This document shows, piece by piece, positions 1 to 22,386 of a DNA stretch of 64,000 nucleotides. How positions within the stretch are numbered: position 1 is the first letter of the stretch; each line of letters starts with the position of its first letter. The notes under the pieces are model-generated. The model did not search any database. It saw only the letters and a program-made list of their open reading frames with translations, and had not been told where the DNA came from. Origin of the DNA: Trematomus loennbergii (Eukaryota; Chordata; Actinopteri; Perciformes; Nototheniidae); the NCBI GenBank assembly GCA_012861695.1, contig JAAOOA010000002.1:19382303-19446302 (forward strand). Direction: 5' to 3'. Made by a program: the position numbers and the translations under genes.

Positions 1-104
1 AATGAATTTGACATTTACTCGGCTGGATAATCAGATCACACGGGAGAAAGAGGAAGGTCTTCGAGGAATGAGGGTGAAGTTGAGGCAAAAGGTTTTGGAT
101 GCTG

Positions 105-254
<150 letters not shown>

Positions 255-262
255 GTTTTACC

Positions 263-347
263 ATCCTGGCTGATGTTGGACAGGTCAGTGATTATCTTGT
301 AGGCCTTCTTCCTCTTGTTAGGAGGGACAGGAGTGCTGGAGGCATGG
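263..347 (-). CDS. myoz1: Probable N-terminal coding exon of a myozenin (calsarcin)
   Basis: On the minus strand a pyrimidine-rich acceptor (tgtcctttag) precedes an open stretch reading HASSTPVPPNKRKKAYKIIT and then DLSNISQD, followed by a donor (ATG|GTAAAA). The exon is phase 1 on both sides. It resembles the myozenin-1 N-terminus, which I recall as starting with a short STP/GTP-APNKKRK stretch and then a K-I/L-I-x-x-L segment. Myozenins are Z-disc proteins that bind alpha-actinin, filamin C and calcineurin. From memory, human MYOZ1 lies beside SYNPO2L on the same strand, as here. The upstream exon carrying the start codon was not found, and the rest of the gene lies off the left edge. The call rests on about 28 residues plus gene order. 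Confidence 0.55.
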
Positions 348-349
348 CT

Positions 350-3300
350 AAAGGACAAAAAAGTGGAAATGATGACCTCGTAAAATAATTATCAACGTGA
401 TTTACCTTTTTTTTCGGGAAAGAATTGCAGTTGGACATTACATCTGGACTCGCTATTTCCAGATCTTTCACCTGCATTTAACAATCGTCTCGCTATTGAG
501 ATTTACCATCTTTTAAGATCGAAAGATTTAAAGCTGCACTAATCAATATTTTTAAATTAACATTGAATCAATTGACTTAAAGGTTTGCTTGTGGTGAAAA
601 CAATTCTTAACCTACTCTGCAGTGTCCTACTCAGCTGACCAGAGCGTTTTAGCCCACAATGCTACAACCAACTGTGCACCACCTGCCCAATCCCCAGACT
701 GCAGACAAAAAGGGTTAGCAGCTAGCTAGTGAAAATAGCGTAGCATTAGGCAGCTAAAGAGATTGGTGGAGACCAAAACAGAGCTTTTAAAGAGTGAATA
801 TTGGATTAACATTCATCAGGTGACCAGTAACATGACTCCATTTGAATGTTGTGCTGGAGGTTGTAACATAGGCAGCTGTTTGCAACAATAACTTTATAAG
901 GCTATTAATATTTAAGGAGACTGTCCTGCCTAGGGGATCTTTTACAGTGAAAACTACGTTTGCGATATAAAGTGGTCTCAGATCAGTGAAGTTTACATCA
1001 TTTACTGAATGTATTATTGTGTGTTTTAATTGTATTTCTAATAGCATATCAATTGCTTATATAACATTTGGTTTTAAATATGCTCTGTAAATAAATTGGC
1101 TTGATTTAACTTGTAATCTATCATTAATTGAATTGAATTTAAAGTGTGAGACAGACTTAACGGATCTTTAAGAATTATACCCCTAATGCTCGAATGTTTT
1201 TGGTCTCTCGGGGGTCCAACAGAGACAGAATTAGCAGCAGTGAAATGTGAAACCACAAAATAGTTTGCATACTGTAAGTAGTTCAAGAAAAGTCTCTCTT
1301 GATTTCCAAGATATGTTTCTGTACAATTAGGTTGCACATCACATCCCAATTTCTAGCAAGCTCCAGCAGAAACCTCACTGGGTTCTGTAATTATTTTAAG
1401 CACAGGGCTATTGTGTGCGGGGGGACTATACACAACATTGTGTATAGCCCCCCCCCGCATGCCCTAGAGGACTACCATTCCCAATGGCAGCTCGTGTCTC
1501 TCTTGGCTAACCACTCAAATGGGGGCTGGCAGTATGTTGCTGTTACCAGGTCGAAAGCAATTATGTAAGGCTGGAGGTGAGTCCCACTACAAGAGAAAAA
1601 GCTGGCTGGCCGGTCTGCAGGGAGACAGTTAATGTAATTGCTTTTCATCTGCTGTAATTGAAGCTCATTTCCTATCCTGGGATTCAGTTCTGTGCGCTAT
1701 TTTTATGTACCCATGTTCTATAGTGAAGGAGTGGGACTGTACATTTAAAAGTACCAGCACACACACTCACGGATTTGCACTCAAATGGCTTTTCTCTTGT
1801 GATTAATGTGAGTCATTGGCCATGGATTAAAACTGGGGATTACAGGTGTTTTTGAATGTTCTGGGACAGGCCGGATGGAGGTAAACTGCTCTGCTGGAGG
1901 GCCTGGGTCTAGTTACCACCTCTCTGAGAGAAGAGCGCTCCTATGGTGCTGACCCCCCCCCACCCACCACGACCAGCCGATTTTAGCTCCTGATAAATCT
2001 TGAGGAGACAGCTGGGGAGGAAGGGCAAAAGGGCATCAGTAAGCACATTCCAAAATACACACATAGATCCATACCCGCGGACTAAAAACTCCAATGCAGA
2101 AGGCCACATTCATCCCCTACCACAGTGTTAAGTACAGCAAGAGCGGGTGGAAGAAATCTACCATCTGGCACTCGTGATTAGAAATAATTACATTTGAAGC
2201 AACGTTTTACTCGAGAAACTGTATTTGCAATAAACCAGTCAAATTAAGTATCATGAAAAGCAATTCTTTAGCAATTTCTGGGACATTAAAACAATAAAAC
2301 AGTCTAACATATAATATGAAGTAGAGCATCTGCTTCTCTTTTAATTCATTAATGTATTCGAAATACTAAAACCTCCACAGGCCACGGCCAAAATCCCAAT
2401 ACTACAGGACTTACATTGAACTGTCTCACTGTATTTAAATAGGATCTAGAATGATTTGACAACTCTGTGAGCATCAGTGCCAGATACTCCACAAACACTC
2501 AAGGCACATGTGAGAGACATTTCTTTATAGCTGCGGTCACACAATATCACTTCGCTAATGTCTTACCTCAGACCCAGTTATCCACAGGTCACAGAAGGTC
2601 ACAGAAAAAAGGTGTTGCTCAGAGGAGGAGGAATATAGATTTCCAGGTAGATTTGTGTCCAAGAGCTTGTATTGTACTGCCTGCCCTCCTCTTCGCCCTG
2701 GAGAGAGTGAAACCCTATCAGCAGGGCTGCTGCAGTGCTATGGGCCAGGCTTCAGGGTTGGGGGGCAGGGGGGAGGGTTTGGTTGGGTAGGGGGTAGAAA
2801 GGGTGGGTGTGGTGTTACAAGTTCACAGGTTACTAAGATAAGTGATCATAGAAAACTGACAATGTTTTTATAAAGTATCAACTTTATCTATGAAAAAAAA
2901 AAACATAAATAAATTACAAATGTTAAGATGACATGTAACTTATACCCTTTTCCAATCAAAAAAAAATGTGCACGTGCAGGTTTTGCATTTTGTGATTTGA
3001 CAGTAATGATTTTTTGTTTTTTGTCAAGTGGGAAAGGTGACTTTAAAAATATAACCTGTTGGTGTCCCATATTTTTCCTTTTCAGAAAAACCAGGGCTAT
3101 TTTAAAATGAAGAAATTGTTCAGCAAGAATTCATAACATTTGATAATAAGCCTTTGGAACACAGGGAAGGAATGCATCGGTAGCATATATTTAATCCTGA
3201 TTGTGAAAGTCAGCAGATGCTAGTAAAATTGATAAGGATCAGTACAATGATTTCATTGAATTCCAAGCCAGAATCATTTGTCCCACCCTTCAATTCACAG

Positions 3301-3670
3301 GGAAACAACAGCAGCTTTTGATAAGATGACAAATAAAACCTGAGAATAGAAAACATATTTCTAGCAGTTACCTTCTTCCCCTGTCTCTTGGTGTTATGTG
3401 CTTAAGGGCATTTATGCTTTTGTTGATGTGTCTTTCTCCCCCTCTCATAGTCTCTATTCATCCTCCTCCAGCTAAACAAATGTTGTGGCTTCATGCCTTG
3501 TATGCTCCCGGCTACAGTGTGAGTTCCTCGTCAGTCACCTGCTTTTTAGGAGTCAACCAGAAGCCTTTATATATATTCAAATGACAATGTTTAAAACAAG
3601 GGTGAAAGGGGTTACTCAGGGGTCAGTAGAGATGAAAAATAGAGCTAGAGAGAGAACAACAGCCCACAGT
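350..3670. other. Non-coding stretch between the myozenin exon and the first MITE
   Basis: No coding exon could be supported. The region is AT-rich and unique-looking apart from a long hairpin at 1406-1467. It should contain the 5' part of the myozenin gene (first exon and promoter), but I could not place them. Confidence 0.5.
1406..1467. repeat. Near-perfect hairpin (inverted repeat)
   Basis: The arm GCGGGGGGACTATACACAA is followed after about 3 bases by its complement TTGTGTATAGCCCCCCCCCGC. Imperfect pairing continues outward (agggc / gcccT). This could be the core of a fold-back element or a hairpin RNA; no transposon family was recognised. Confidence 0.7.
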
Positions 3671-4157
3671 ACTATCAGAAACGTTGCTATCAGAAACAAT
3701 GCCCGACTGTTTTGGACGTAATATGGTCGGTGTTTACATTAGCATCGCTAACACTCAGAGCTAACCTGTACTGGAGAGAGCATGTGTGTGAAGAAGCAGG
3801 AAATAAAAAGGAACTCACCTTGTGGTATAACCGACAAGAGAGAAAGCCTTTGAGCTCCATCCTGTTTCAGAAATAATCCTTGATAATCCATGATATGGCG
3901 TTTCATCACCGCAGTAGCTGCCGGTAGAATCTCCCGCATGAGCAGGCATAAACTCCCCCCCTCTTTTTTATCATTCTTTTTTTTAAAGCTTTATACATAA
4001 AATCAGCACTTTTGAAACAGGAAGTGAAATAGAGGGATATGAGGCATGGCTAGAATGGGTGATCTGTTTGGTATTTTGAGCAAAACACTTCACAGACATG
4101 TTTTTTATATATTTTTATATGCTATTGCCTAAAAATAGCATGATATGTGACCTTTAA
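3671..4157. mobile_element. T2/Kolobok-like MITE, one-ended copy
   Basis: Shares its interior (TTTACATTAGCA...CGCTAACACTCAGAGCTAAC) with the copies at 31206 and 35843. It ends in GCATGATATGTGACCTTTAA, the inverted form of the family terminus TTAAAGGTCAC. The left terminus is missing. TTAA-flanked ends starting AAAGG suggest the T2 group of Kolobok-like MITEs; that assignment is inferred from the termini only. Confidence 0.6.
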
Positions 4158-4189
4158 AAAATGTGAAAGGCTCACCAAACTGATAACAT

Positions 4190-4450
4190 ATACTGTAATC
4201 CCAAGGGGAACATGAATGTCTGCACCACCAGATTTATCCATCTACTAGTTGTTCAGATATTTCAGAGGTAACGTTTACCTGCCAGTGGCGCTAAATATAA
4301 TCCGATTCACCAAATATGTAAGAATTATTCTTTGGGGAACAGAAAAGTCAGTACATTTTTAATGGCATCTAATAGCTGTTAAGATATTGCAGTCTGGACA
4401 AAAATGGTGAGTCAACCAAGCACCATTGCCGACAGGCCCTTTAAGATTGC
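4190..4450. repeat. Dispersed repeat fragment, family A
   Basis: This stretch (gttaagatattgcagtctggacaaaaatggtgagtcaaccaa...accattgcc) shares phrases with 10150-10415 (gttgagatat, gactcatcaaccaacc, gccatgttgcc). Both look like diverged copies of one abundant fish interspersed repeat. No coding capacity or termini were recognised. Confidence 0.4.
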
Positions 4451-4956
4451 TATGCCAGAGCCATGCCACTAGCACAGATAAAATCACCCATGCAGTGTGG
4501 CAGTCCTGAAATTGGACAGGCCAGGTGTCCTTGATAGAGATGTGTGTGTAGCCTGGTTATAAATCCATCAGTCTATAACTCCCAGATAGAGGGTTTATTA
4601 CCAAGCTGCCTGCTTATTAAAAATGTCCTTTTAGTTATAGTGAATTAAGCCAAACAGATCAGTCAATTCATTGTAATTTATTATTTAGTCTTAAAATACC
4701 TAAAAATAAATGTATTTGTCCATTATCTGACCTGACCCTAAACCCTGACCCATTACCCTAGACATTTGACTCTGTTGACCCAGAACCACTACGTGAGTAA
4801 AGAGGCACTTTGGGAAAGCATCGGGAGGAGACAGGATGTACAAGGTGGCACCTCCCCTCAGCTTTCAATCACATTGTAAAAAAGGCCATCGGAATTAAGA
4901 GTTTAGTACTGAACCAAATAGCTGGAGATTAACAGCTTCAGAAATAGGTGAAATGG

Positions 4957-4974
4957 AGTGTGTGTGTGTGGTGT

Positions 4975-5007
<33 letters not shown>

Positions 5008-5126
5008 AACTAATTTGGTAATTTAGCAAAGAATTGAAAGAGCTGCTACAGTCATTACTATAAGTGCAGTTACCACTTTTATGTATTTCAAAATGTTAGT
5101 TTTAGAAAAATGAATTTGGAGTTCGA

Positions 5127-5201
<75 letters not shown>
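4957..5201. repeat. Two (TG)n microsatellites
   Basis: TG runs at about 4957-5006 and 5130-5201 are separated by ~120 bases of ordinary AT-rich sequence. They lie in the region 3' of SYNPO2L. Confidence 0.95.
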
Positions 5202-5202
<1 letters not shown>

Positions 5203-6780
5203 GTACCTACCACTAGCACAGCAGCTATAAGCTTACCAGTGGACCTGAACAGGACTAAGGTTAGCAGCTAAAGTTAGCCCCGTCTGTCACCTGATCTCAG
5301 TCACGGGTCAGAGGTTAGATCCCTTTCTGTGGTCGTGGTTGGGTTTCACAGCTCCAAGGCCATCAGTCGGCATATTTAAACTGCTCTAAAATGGAGGCCA
5401 ACAATCCTGTAAAGATGTGTTCAACTGCAATTATCATGAACATAATCTAAAATATTAGAGTATGAAAAGAGATGAATGCATTTTACATTTTGAATCTCTT
5501 CATTCAACCGGATTTCTAAATATAGGCTCCATGTAAGGATCTAGAAAATATATTTAAGATGAATGATAAAATAAAGGATACAAAATGTAAACCATCCCCA
5601 CACCCCCCTGCCAGATGTATAACTGTTTTGTTAAATGTCAAACATGCACTTTCTAGTTATGTAAAAGAGACAACCCATAAACTGTAGTGGTGCAGCATGT
5701 CTAGATGGCACATCCTACAGTGCCTCCATGTGGTGAAAGTAAAAAAACAAACATTTCCTGATGCCGGAACTATCACTTCAAAGGCTGTGTATTTGGTCTT
5801 TAAAATCCCCGAAGAGCAATTAAGCTATTAGACGAGTCAGTAAATGCCTGAAAGAGAGATGAATGGAAAAATGAATGAGAGGAGGAGATAGAGTAATGTA
5901 GGGGTTGACACAGGCAGAAACAGAGTGACAGCTGAGGTGAGTCATGTCTATTTTATTCAACCGCATGTATGTGGAAAAAAGCTAAACTGACATGTTATAC
6001 ATCTCTTGTTTCATATCTACATATCGGAAATCAAGACTACTGTAAAAGGCTTCCCTTCTTCGTGGCAGCAGTGCTCCTCGCCCGATGAGAAACTACAGAA
6101 AACAAAACACACACTGCTGCAGATTGCAACTAAAAAAAGGCACACAGAATCATAAAACACAACTCCTTAAAATGTATATAACAGAGGGGGAATAACATTA
6201 GCAGTAGCTCCTTCAAATCTCTTCATAAAGCACTTTTTCTGATATGTTTATGAAGGATGTTTTGCAGATTAGGAAGTTATGAATAAAATCCACACCTTTT
6301 ATACCCAATATGTTTCTATAATGTCACTTCATCTGTGCTTCCTTTCCATCCTTTTCACATCTTTGGCTCGTCTCTCTTACAACAGTTTTATCGTTTCACA
6401 TCCTCTATTCTTCTTTTTATGTTAAAACTTAATTCTTCATCATTCAATACAATATTTACAGAACTTTGCTTCAGTTTCACCCAGCATCTACTTCTGTTCT
6501 TTCAATCTGCTGTTCTCCTTTTTTTTTATACTTTTCTCTGGTTGCCACACTACATTGACTTTGCTAAAAAAAAAATGTTCCCTCTAGCTACAGCTAAAGC
6601 ATTGCAGAAAAAAAAGTAAACAAGATTAAATGTGTGCGATAAAATGTGCTACATGGGTGGCTAATCCAAACAGATCTGGTGATAAAACGTGGCTGGCCGC
6701 AGCACTGAATAACAATGTCACAATACTAAAAATACATGGACCTATTTAGAACATGTGGCTAGATGTTCTCAAAGAGCCAT
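5202..6780. other. Non-coding region downstream of SYNPO2L
   Basis: No exon was seen. On the minus strand this is the likely SYNPO2L 3'UTR and trailer. An AATAAA on that strand lies at 6783-6788, only ~20 bases past the stop, and another at about 5953-5958, so the 3'UTR could be very short or ~0.85 kb. A 94-codon open frame at 6335-6619 on the plus strand has T-rich, non-protein-like composition. Confidence 0.4.
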
Positions 6781-6808
6781 GGTTTATTATGTGCAGTCCA
6801 GAGTCTGT

Positions 6809-18214
<11,406 letters not shown>

Positions 18215-18443
18215 CCCAGCTCACAGCCTGCTGTGTGTGTGTGTATGATGGTGAATAAGTGGTTCTCCCCTTCCTCAGTTCCTCACACTCCTCGAGTATC
18301 AATGAGTGAGGTCTTTCTCTCGATCCTCTCTGTGACCACGGCAAATCTCTCCACCCACGGGAGACAGAGGGAGGCTGGCCTTCATCTGCTACACTGGAAT
18401 GCTGTGTCGGAGGGTGGGCGCTCAGGAGGGTGAGAAGGGGCAA

Positions 18444-18484
<41 letters not shown>

Positions 18485-18524
18485 GTGTGTGTGTGTGGTG
18501 TGTGTGTGTGTGTGTGTTGTGTGT

Positions 18525-18565
<41 letters not shown>

Positions 18566-19859
18566 GTATGTGTGTTCATCCTCTCTCGCATTCAACACTT
18601 GCCATGTCACTCTCAGGCACTCTGCACAGGACGGGATGCTTGCTGATAAACTCTCCCAAAATAACCACCACCCCTCCCTCTTTGACCCTCAGCTCAGCCG
18701 ATCAGGTCAGCGGCTGCAGCTCGAACATTTGTCTTCATCTACCCACAGTGCCCCAACCTTATAGCACAGGGGGGGGTGGGGAGAAAATATTTTAGGAATT
18801 TCAGTTGTTTTTATTTATCTATTGGCATCAGAGTGTTACTAGAGAGAGCTAACCTTTTAAGTTGTGTGTTGTTCCTTCAGCTGTCCCAAAATGTCATAAA
18901 AAAGTTCAGTCAATGGGGGAAAGTTATATCTTGGCAAGCTTTTCTGCTACGATAGGAAAAACGATGAATTCTGGCCCTCAGGATTCTGTTCATCAGCTTC
19001 ATCACCTCTGATCATGCAGATTAAAGGCAGAGGATTGCAGAGTCTAGCCAGCCAAAATGACTTGGCCCATGTGCAGCTTAATTGTGTTAATCTAATGAAA
19101 TTCGTACAGGTTTGTGATGAATGGCGCCCTAAAATAATTCCAAATGGGACCTGATTGCAAGGAGAGCTGGGCCCAAATTTGTCCCATTAGGTGGTTCAGT
19201 TTGCACCCCAAAATGTAGCCAAATGGCAGCCAGATATTGGCCTGGGATGATTTTAAGTTGTTGGTGAAGCTAGGCCCATTTCAGATGGCCACATCTTGTC
19301 ACATTATAATTATTTGATAGATGACTGGAAGGATTAGCTATACTTGCTATGTGTGTCAATGGCAAACAGGTGAAAACCCACACAACGCTGGTATTGTTTG
19401 CACCTTGGGAGTCTGTGTGTATTTTATTATGGCAAAATGTACTGCTTGAGACACCTACAGCAGGAACTGAAACCTTTTTGAGTACTTTGCTAGGTTTTTA
19501 TATGTCTGTCTCTCTGTGGACAGATTTTGTCACTTATAATTGCAGCCGCAAGACGCAGTCACACAACTTTACTTGGTTACTTGAGTAAATGTATTTAATT
19601 ATGTTTAATCACTGAAACATAATAGCCCTGTCGATGAATTACATTTGTTGGCTCAGCTTTGTTATCCTTGTTCCTATCTGTTACGTCTATTTCTGTGTTA
19701 GAGCAATGTAAACACCAGGGGTCAAATTCCTTATAAGCTACACATACACATACTTGCCACTGAAGGAGATTCTAATGACCTTCACACAAGCTAGACAATA
19801 ACACGTCGAACTCATACTTACTTTTATTTTAAACACCTGAGTTCATAGAAAAGCTTCCT
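18215..19859. promoter_or_regulatory. Shared upstream region between divergent SYNPO2L and SEC24C
   Basis: The two genes point away from each other across about 1.7 kb. Near the SYNPO2L side is a compound TG microsatellite (18448-18576). No TATA box or other specific element could be assigned with confidence. A bidirectional promoter is possible but not shown. Confidence 0.4.
18448..18576. repeat. Interrupted (TG)n microsatellite
   Basis: TG run with TTG, GGTG and TATG interruptions, ~250 bases 5' of the SYNPO2L start codon, so probably in its promoter or 5'UTR intron. Confidence 0.95.
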
Positions 19860-20097
19860 TACAGTTATTCACCAGAGCGGAGCTCTCGGTAGGAGAGGTG
19901 AGTTTGGGGGAAGTCTCTCTGTCCGGATGTGGACGTGGCACAGCGCTGCAGCAGTTCCGCTGAATGTCCGCTTCTGATTCCGAGAAGGATTAGTGAGAAA
20001 CACCCCGGGACGACATCGACTTCACAGTTTGTCGGTCACCGGGTTTCAACGTTTGCTCCAAGCAGAGGATATCCTTACTCTTTACAACACTTTGGAG
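19860..20097 (+). other. sec24c: Probable SEC24C 5'UTR exon 1
   Basis: A locally CpG-richer stretch (gagcggagctctcgg, ccggatgtggacg, gggacgacatcgac) ends at a consensus donor, TTTGGAG|GTAGGT, at 20097. The next exon with the start codon begins at 22368 after an acceptor. The transcription start is not visible; 19860 is only an approximate left limit. Confidence 0.5.
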
Positions 20098-22367
20098 GTA
20101 GGTTTCGATATAAAACAAGGGAATGTGTGACATCCCTGCCCGGCTTGACGTGAGAGCTTGAATGTTGCTATGCTTGCTAATGCTAGCTACTGCTATGGCA
20201 GGGCTAGCATCGCTCTGCGAAATAGCTGGAGGTTACTAGCCTAGCTAAGCTAGTAGGCTAACATTAGCTGTCCCTGGTTGTGGCGATCTGGTCACAGCTG
20301 ATCCAACCACTGCTGCTGTCATCATGATTCAAGCTGTGTGGTTGCTCACGTTAGCAAGCTTAGATAGCCCCCATGAATTACGGAATCACATATGCCGTAT
20401 TGTGTTTTGGTAAACTCCCAACAGTTAGCCACGGCTTGTTAACCAGACTCTGTTTTGAGGTTTTGCTTGACATAAGCTAAGCTAACCAGCTAACTGTACT
20501 GCGGCACTGAGGTTGTTCCCGTTAGCACACTGCTAGCTTTCCTCAGTTTGGCAGCTATCACTCCTCACCCCTACGAAGCTGGCATACGTGTATTATTCTC
20601 AAATATTTGCCCGTTTTGAATAGCTTTCTACTGTCTCTACTGAAACTGCTAACTGAATCCCTTAAATATGCAGCCCAGTCAGGAGAGTAGATGTGGGTCA
20701 TTCAGTAGGCCCCACACACTAGTTAAAAGGCTGTACGGCTACAGCGATTGTATTTCTCGTTGTGACACCTGCACCGCTGAATTATTCAAAGCCCCGCTCG
20801 TTTGGCCAGTTTTTCTCTGTAAGATGATACTTATCACTCTGTCATCATGTCTGTCATATAGGTAAGCCCAGTCTTCAGGTGCCAAATGCATAAACAACGC
20901 CATGTTGTGAACTTCTGATAGCAACGTTGAAGTTGACATATGCAGAAGTAACCATGCACTTAAAGTTGACTGTCCCACTGAGTTAGAACCTGGTGTTTTC
21001 CTATGACCTGTAAACACCTTACTCAGGTCAATAAAGAGTCCAATAGACATTACAGACTGTCTTTACACACACATGGCCTTTAAACCTCCCCCAATAGCTG
21101 AGAGACTACTAGCTACTATCATACCGTGTGTCTGTTTTGATTCATATTATTCAAATTGTAAGGTTTAAGTTGTGGTCCACTTTGAGAGACATATGCCCAT
21201 TCCAGTGTTGGTACTGTGTCTTTGTAGGTCGTTTGTTTCGTGAACAGTATTTATGTTTATTTATTTATGTTGTGTGTGTGTCTTTTTAAGTTAATATGTT
21301 TCTGGCCATGGAAACTTGTAGAGCAAAGATCTGTTCATTCTGAAAAAAAGAAATGTTGGCATTACTCCTCCTGTTTGTTGGTTCAGGTGTAATGTGACAG
21401 CAAACTTAGTTGGGTTCATGTTTGCCTTAAAGGGATAGAGTGGATTGTTTGAAATACTTATTAATCGTCTACATCAGATGTCAACATCAGATGGCCGTTG
21501 GCACTCCCCCATTTTGGAAAATCAGAACATCCATGGAAACAAATCAATGGACTGCTGTGGACGGACTGTCAGTAAAATGTATTTTAGTCGCATATAAAAA
21601 TTCCCATGTAAAAAATTAGGTGTATCAATTTAAATGTACATTATATTTTGAATATTTAATGCTTTAACAGGCCATCAGGCAGCCTAGGATCTGACGAGGA
21701 AGCTGTGATTTATTCTTTCTTCAAAGCAACCGGACTCTTTTATCAAATAGTAGTAATTTTTTAAAATCCAGACGAAGCCTTTCAAACAACTTTGTCGCAT
21801 AATAACTTAAACACACTAGGAGATCGAGGCAGCAACAGACCAACTTCTCTGATGTTCTGCTGGGAAAATTAATGGTTAAAATACTTTTTAACTAGTTGCT
21901 AGAACTAGCAACTTGACAGTTTGTTTTTACCACAGCAGTACATTGCTAAGCCATGTGGCCTTACTACTTAATTTTTTCCAAACTGGCGGCTCTCTGACCA
22001 CCATCTACTATAGGTAATACACATACTCAGGACCTCATACACCCCCACTTCAAACTATCTGAAGTATCCCTCGTCAGTAAAGTAAGACCAATTGTGTCTG
22101 ACTGTCTGTAGTTCACTTTTACCTCATGGAGCAAGGTGTGCTGTGTGGGCAGATTCTCCCCTGCTCCTGGAAAGAATGTAAATCTTTAGAATGAGAGGAA
22201 CCCACGCCTGTCACAACAGCCTTTCTCATTAAAACACTCCTGTCGTGCTGGCTTTAACACCATTCATCCTTGTTGTTCATCTCTGTTTAGAGCCTGGTTC
22301 AATAAGTTCAATCTTGTGTTATGATTTGTTGTAATATGTTTTTTTATTGTGTCATGCTTTAATCCAG
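20098..22367. other. SEC24C intron 1, rich in GCTA/TAGC words
   Basis: The first 450 bases are crowded with GCTAGC, GCTAAC and TTAGC words (for example 20160-20300 and 20470-20545). No exon was found in the intron. Confidence 0.55.
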
Positions 22368-22386
22368 ATTTAGGGATGAACTGAGG

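Noticed and set aside
4728..4765. CCCTAA-like words (gaccctaaaccctgaccc)
   Set aside because: Only two or three degenerate units; not a telomeric array.
6335..6619. 94-codon open frame on the plus strand downstream of SYNPO2L
   Set aside because: Phe/Leu/Ser-rich from T-rich DNA, no splice sites or similarity, ends in an A run.
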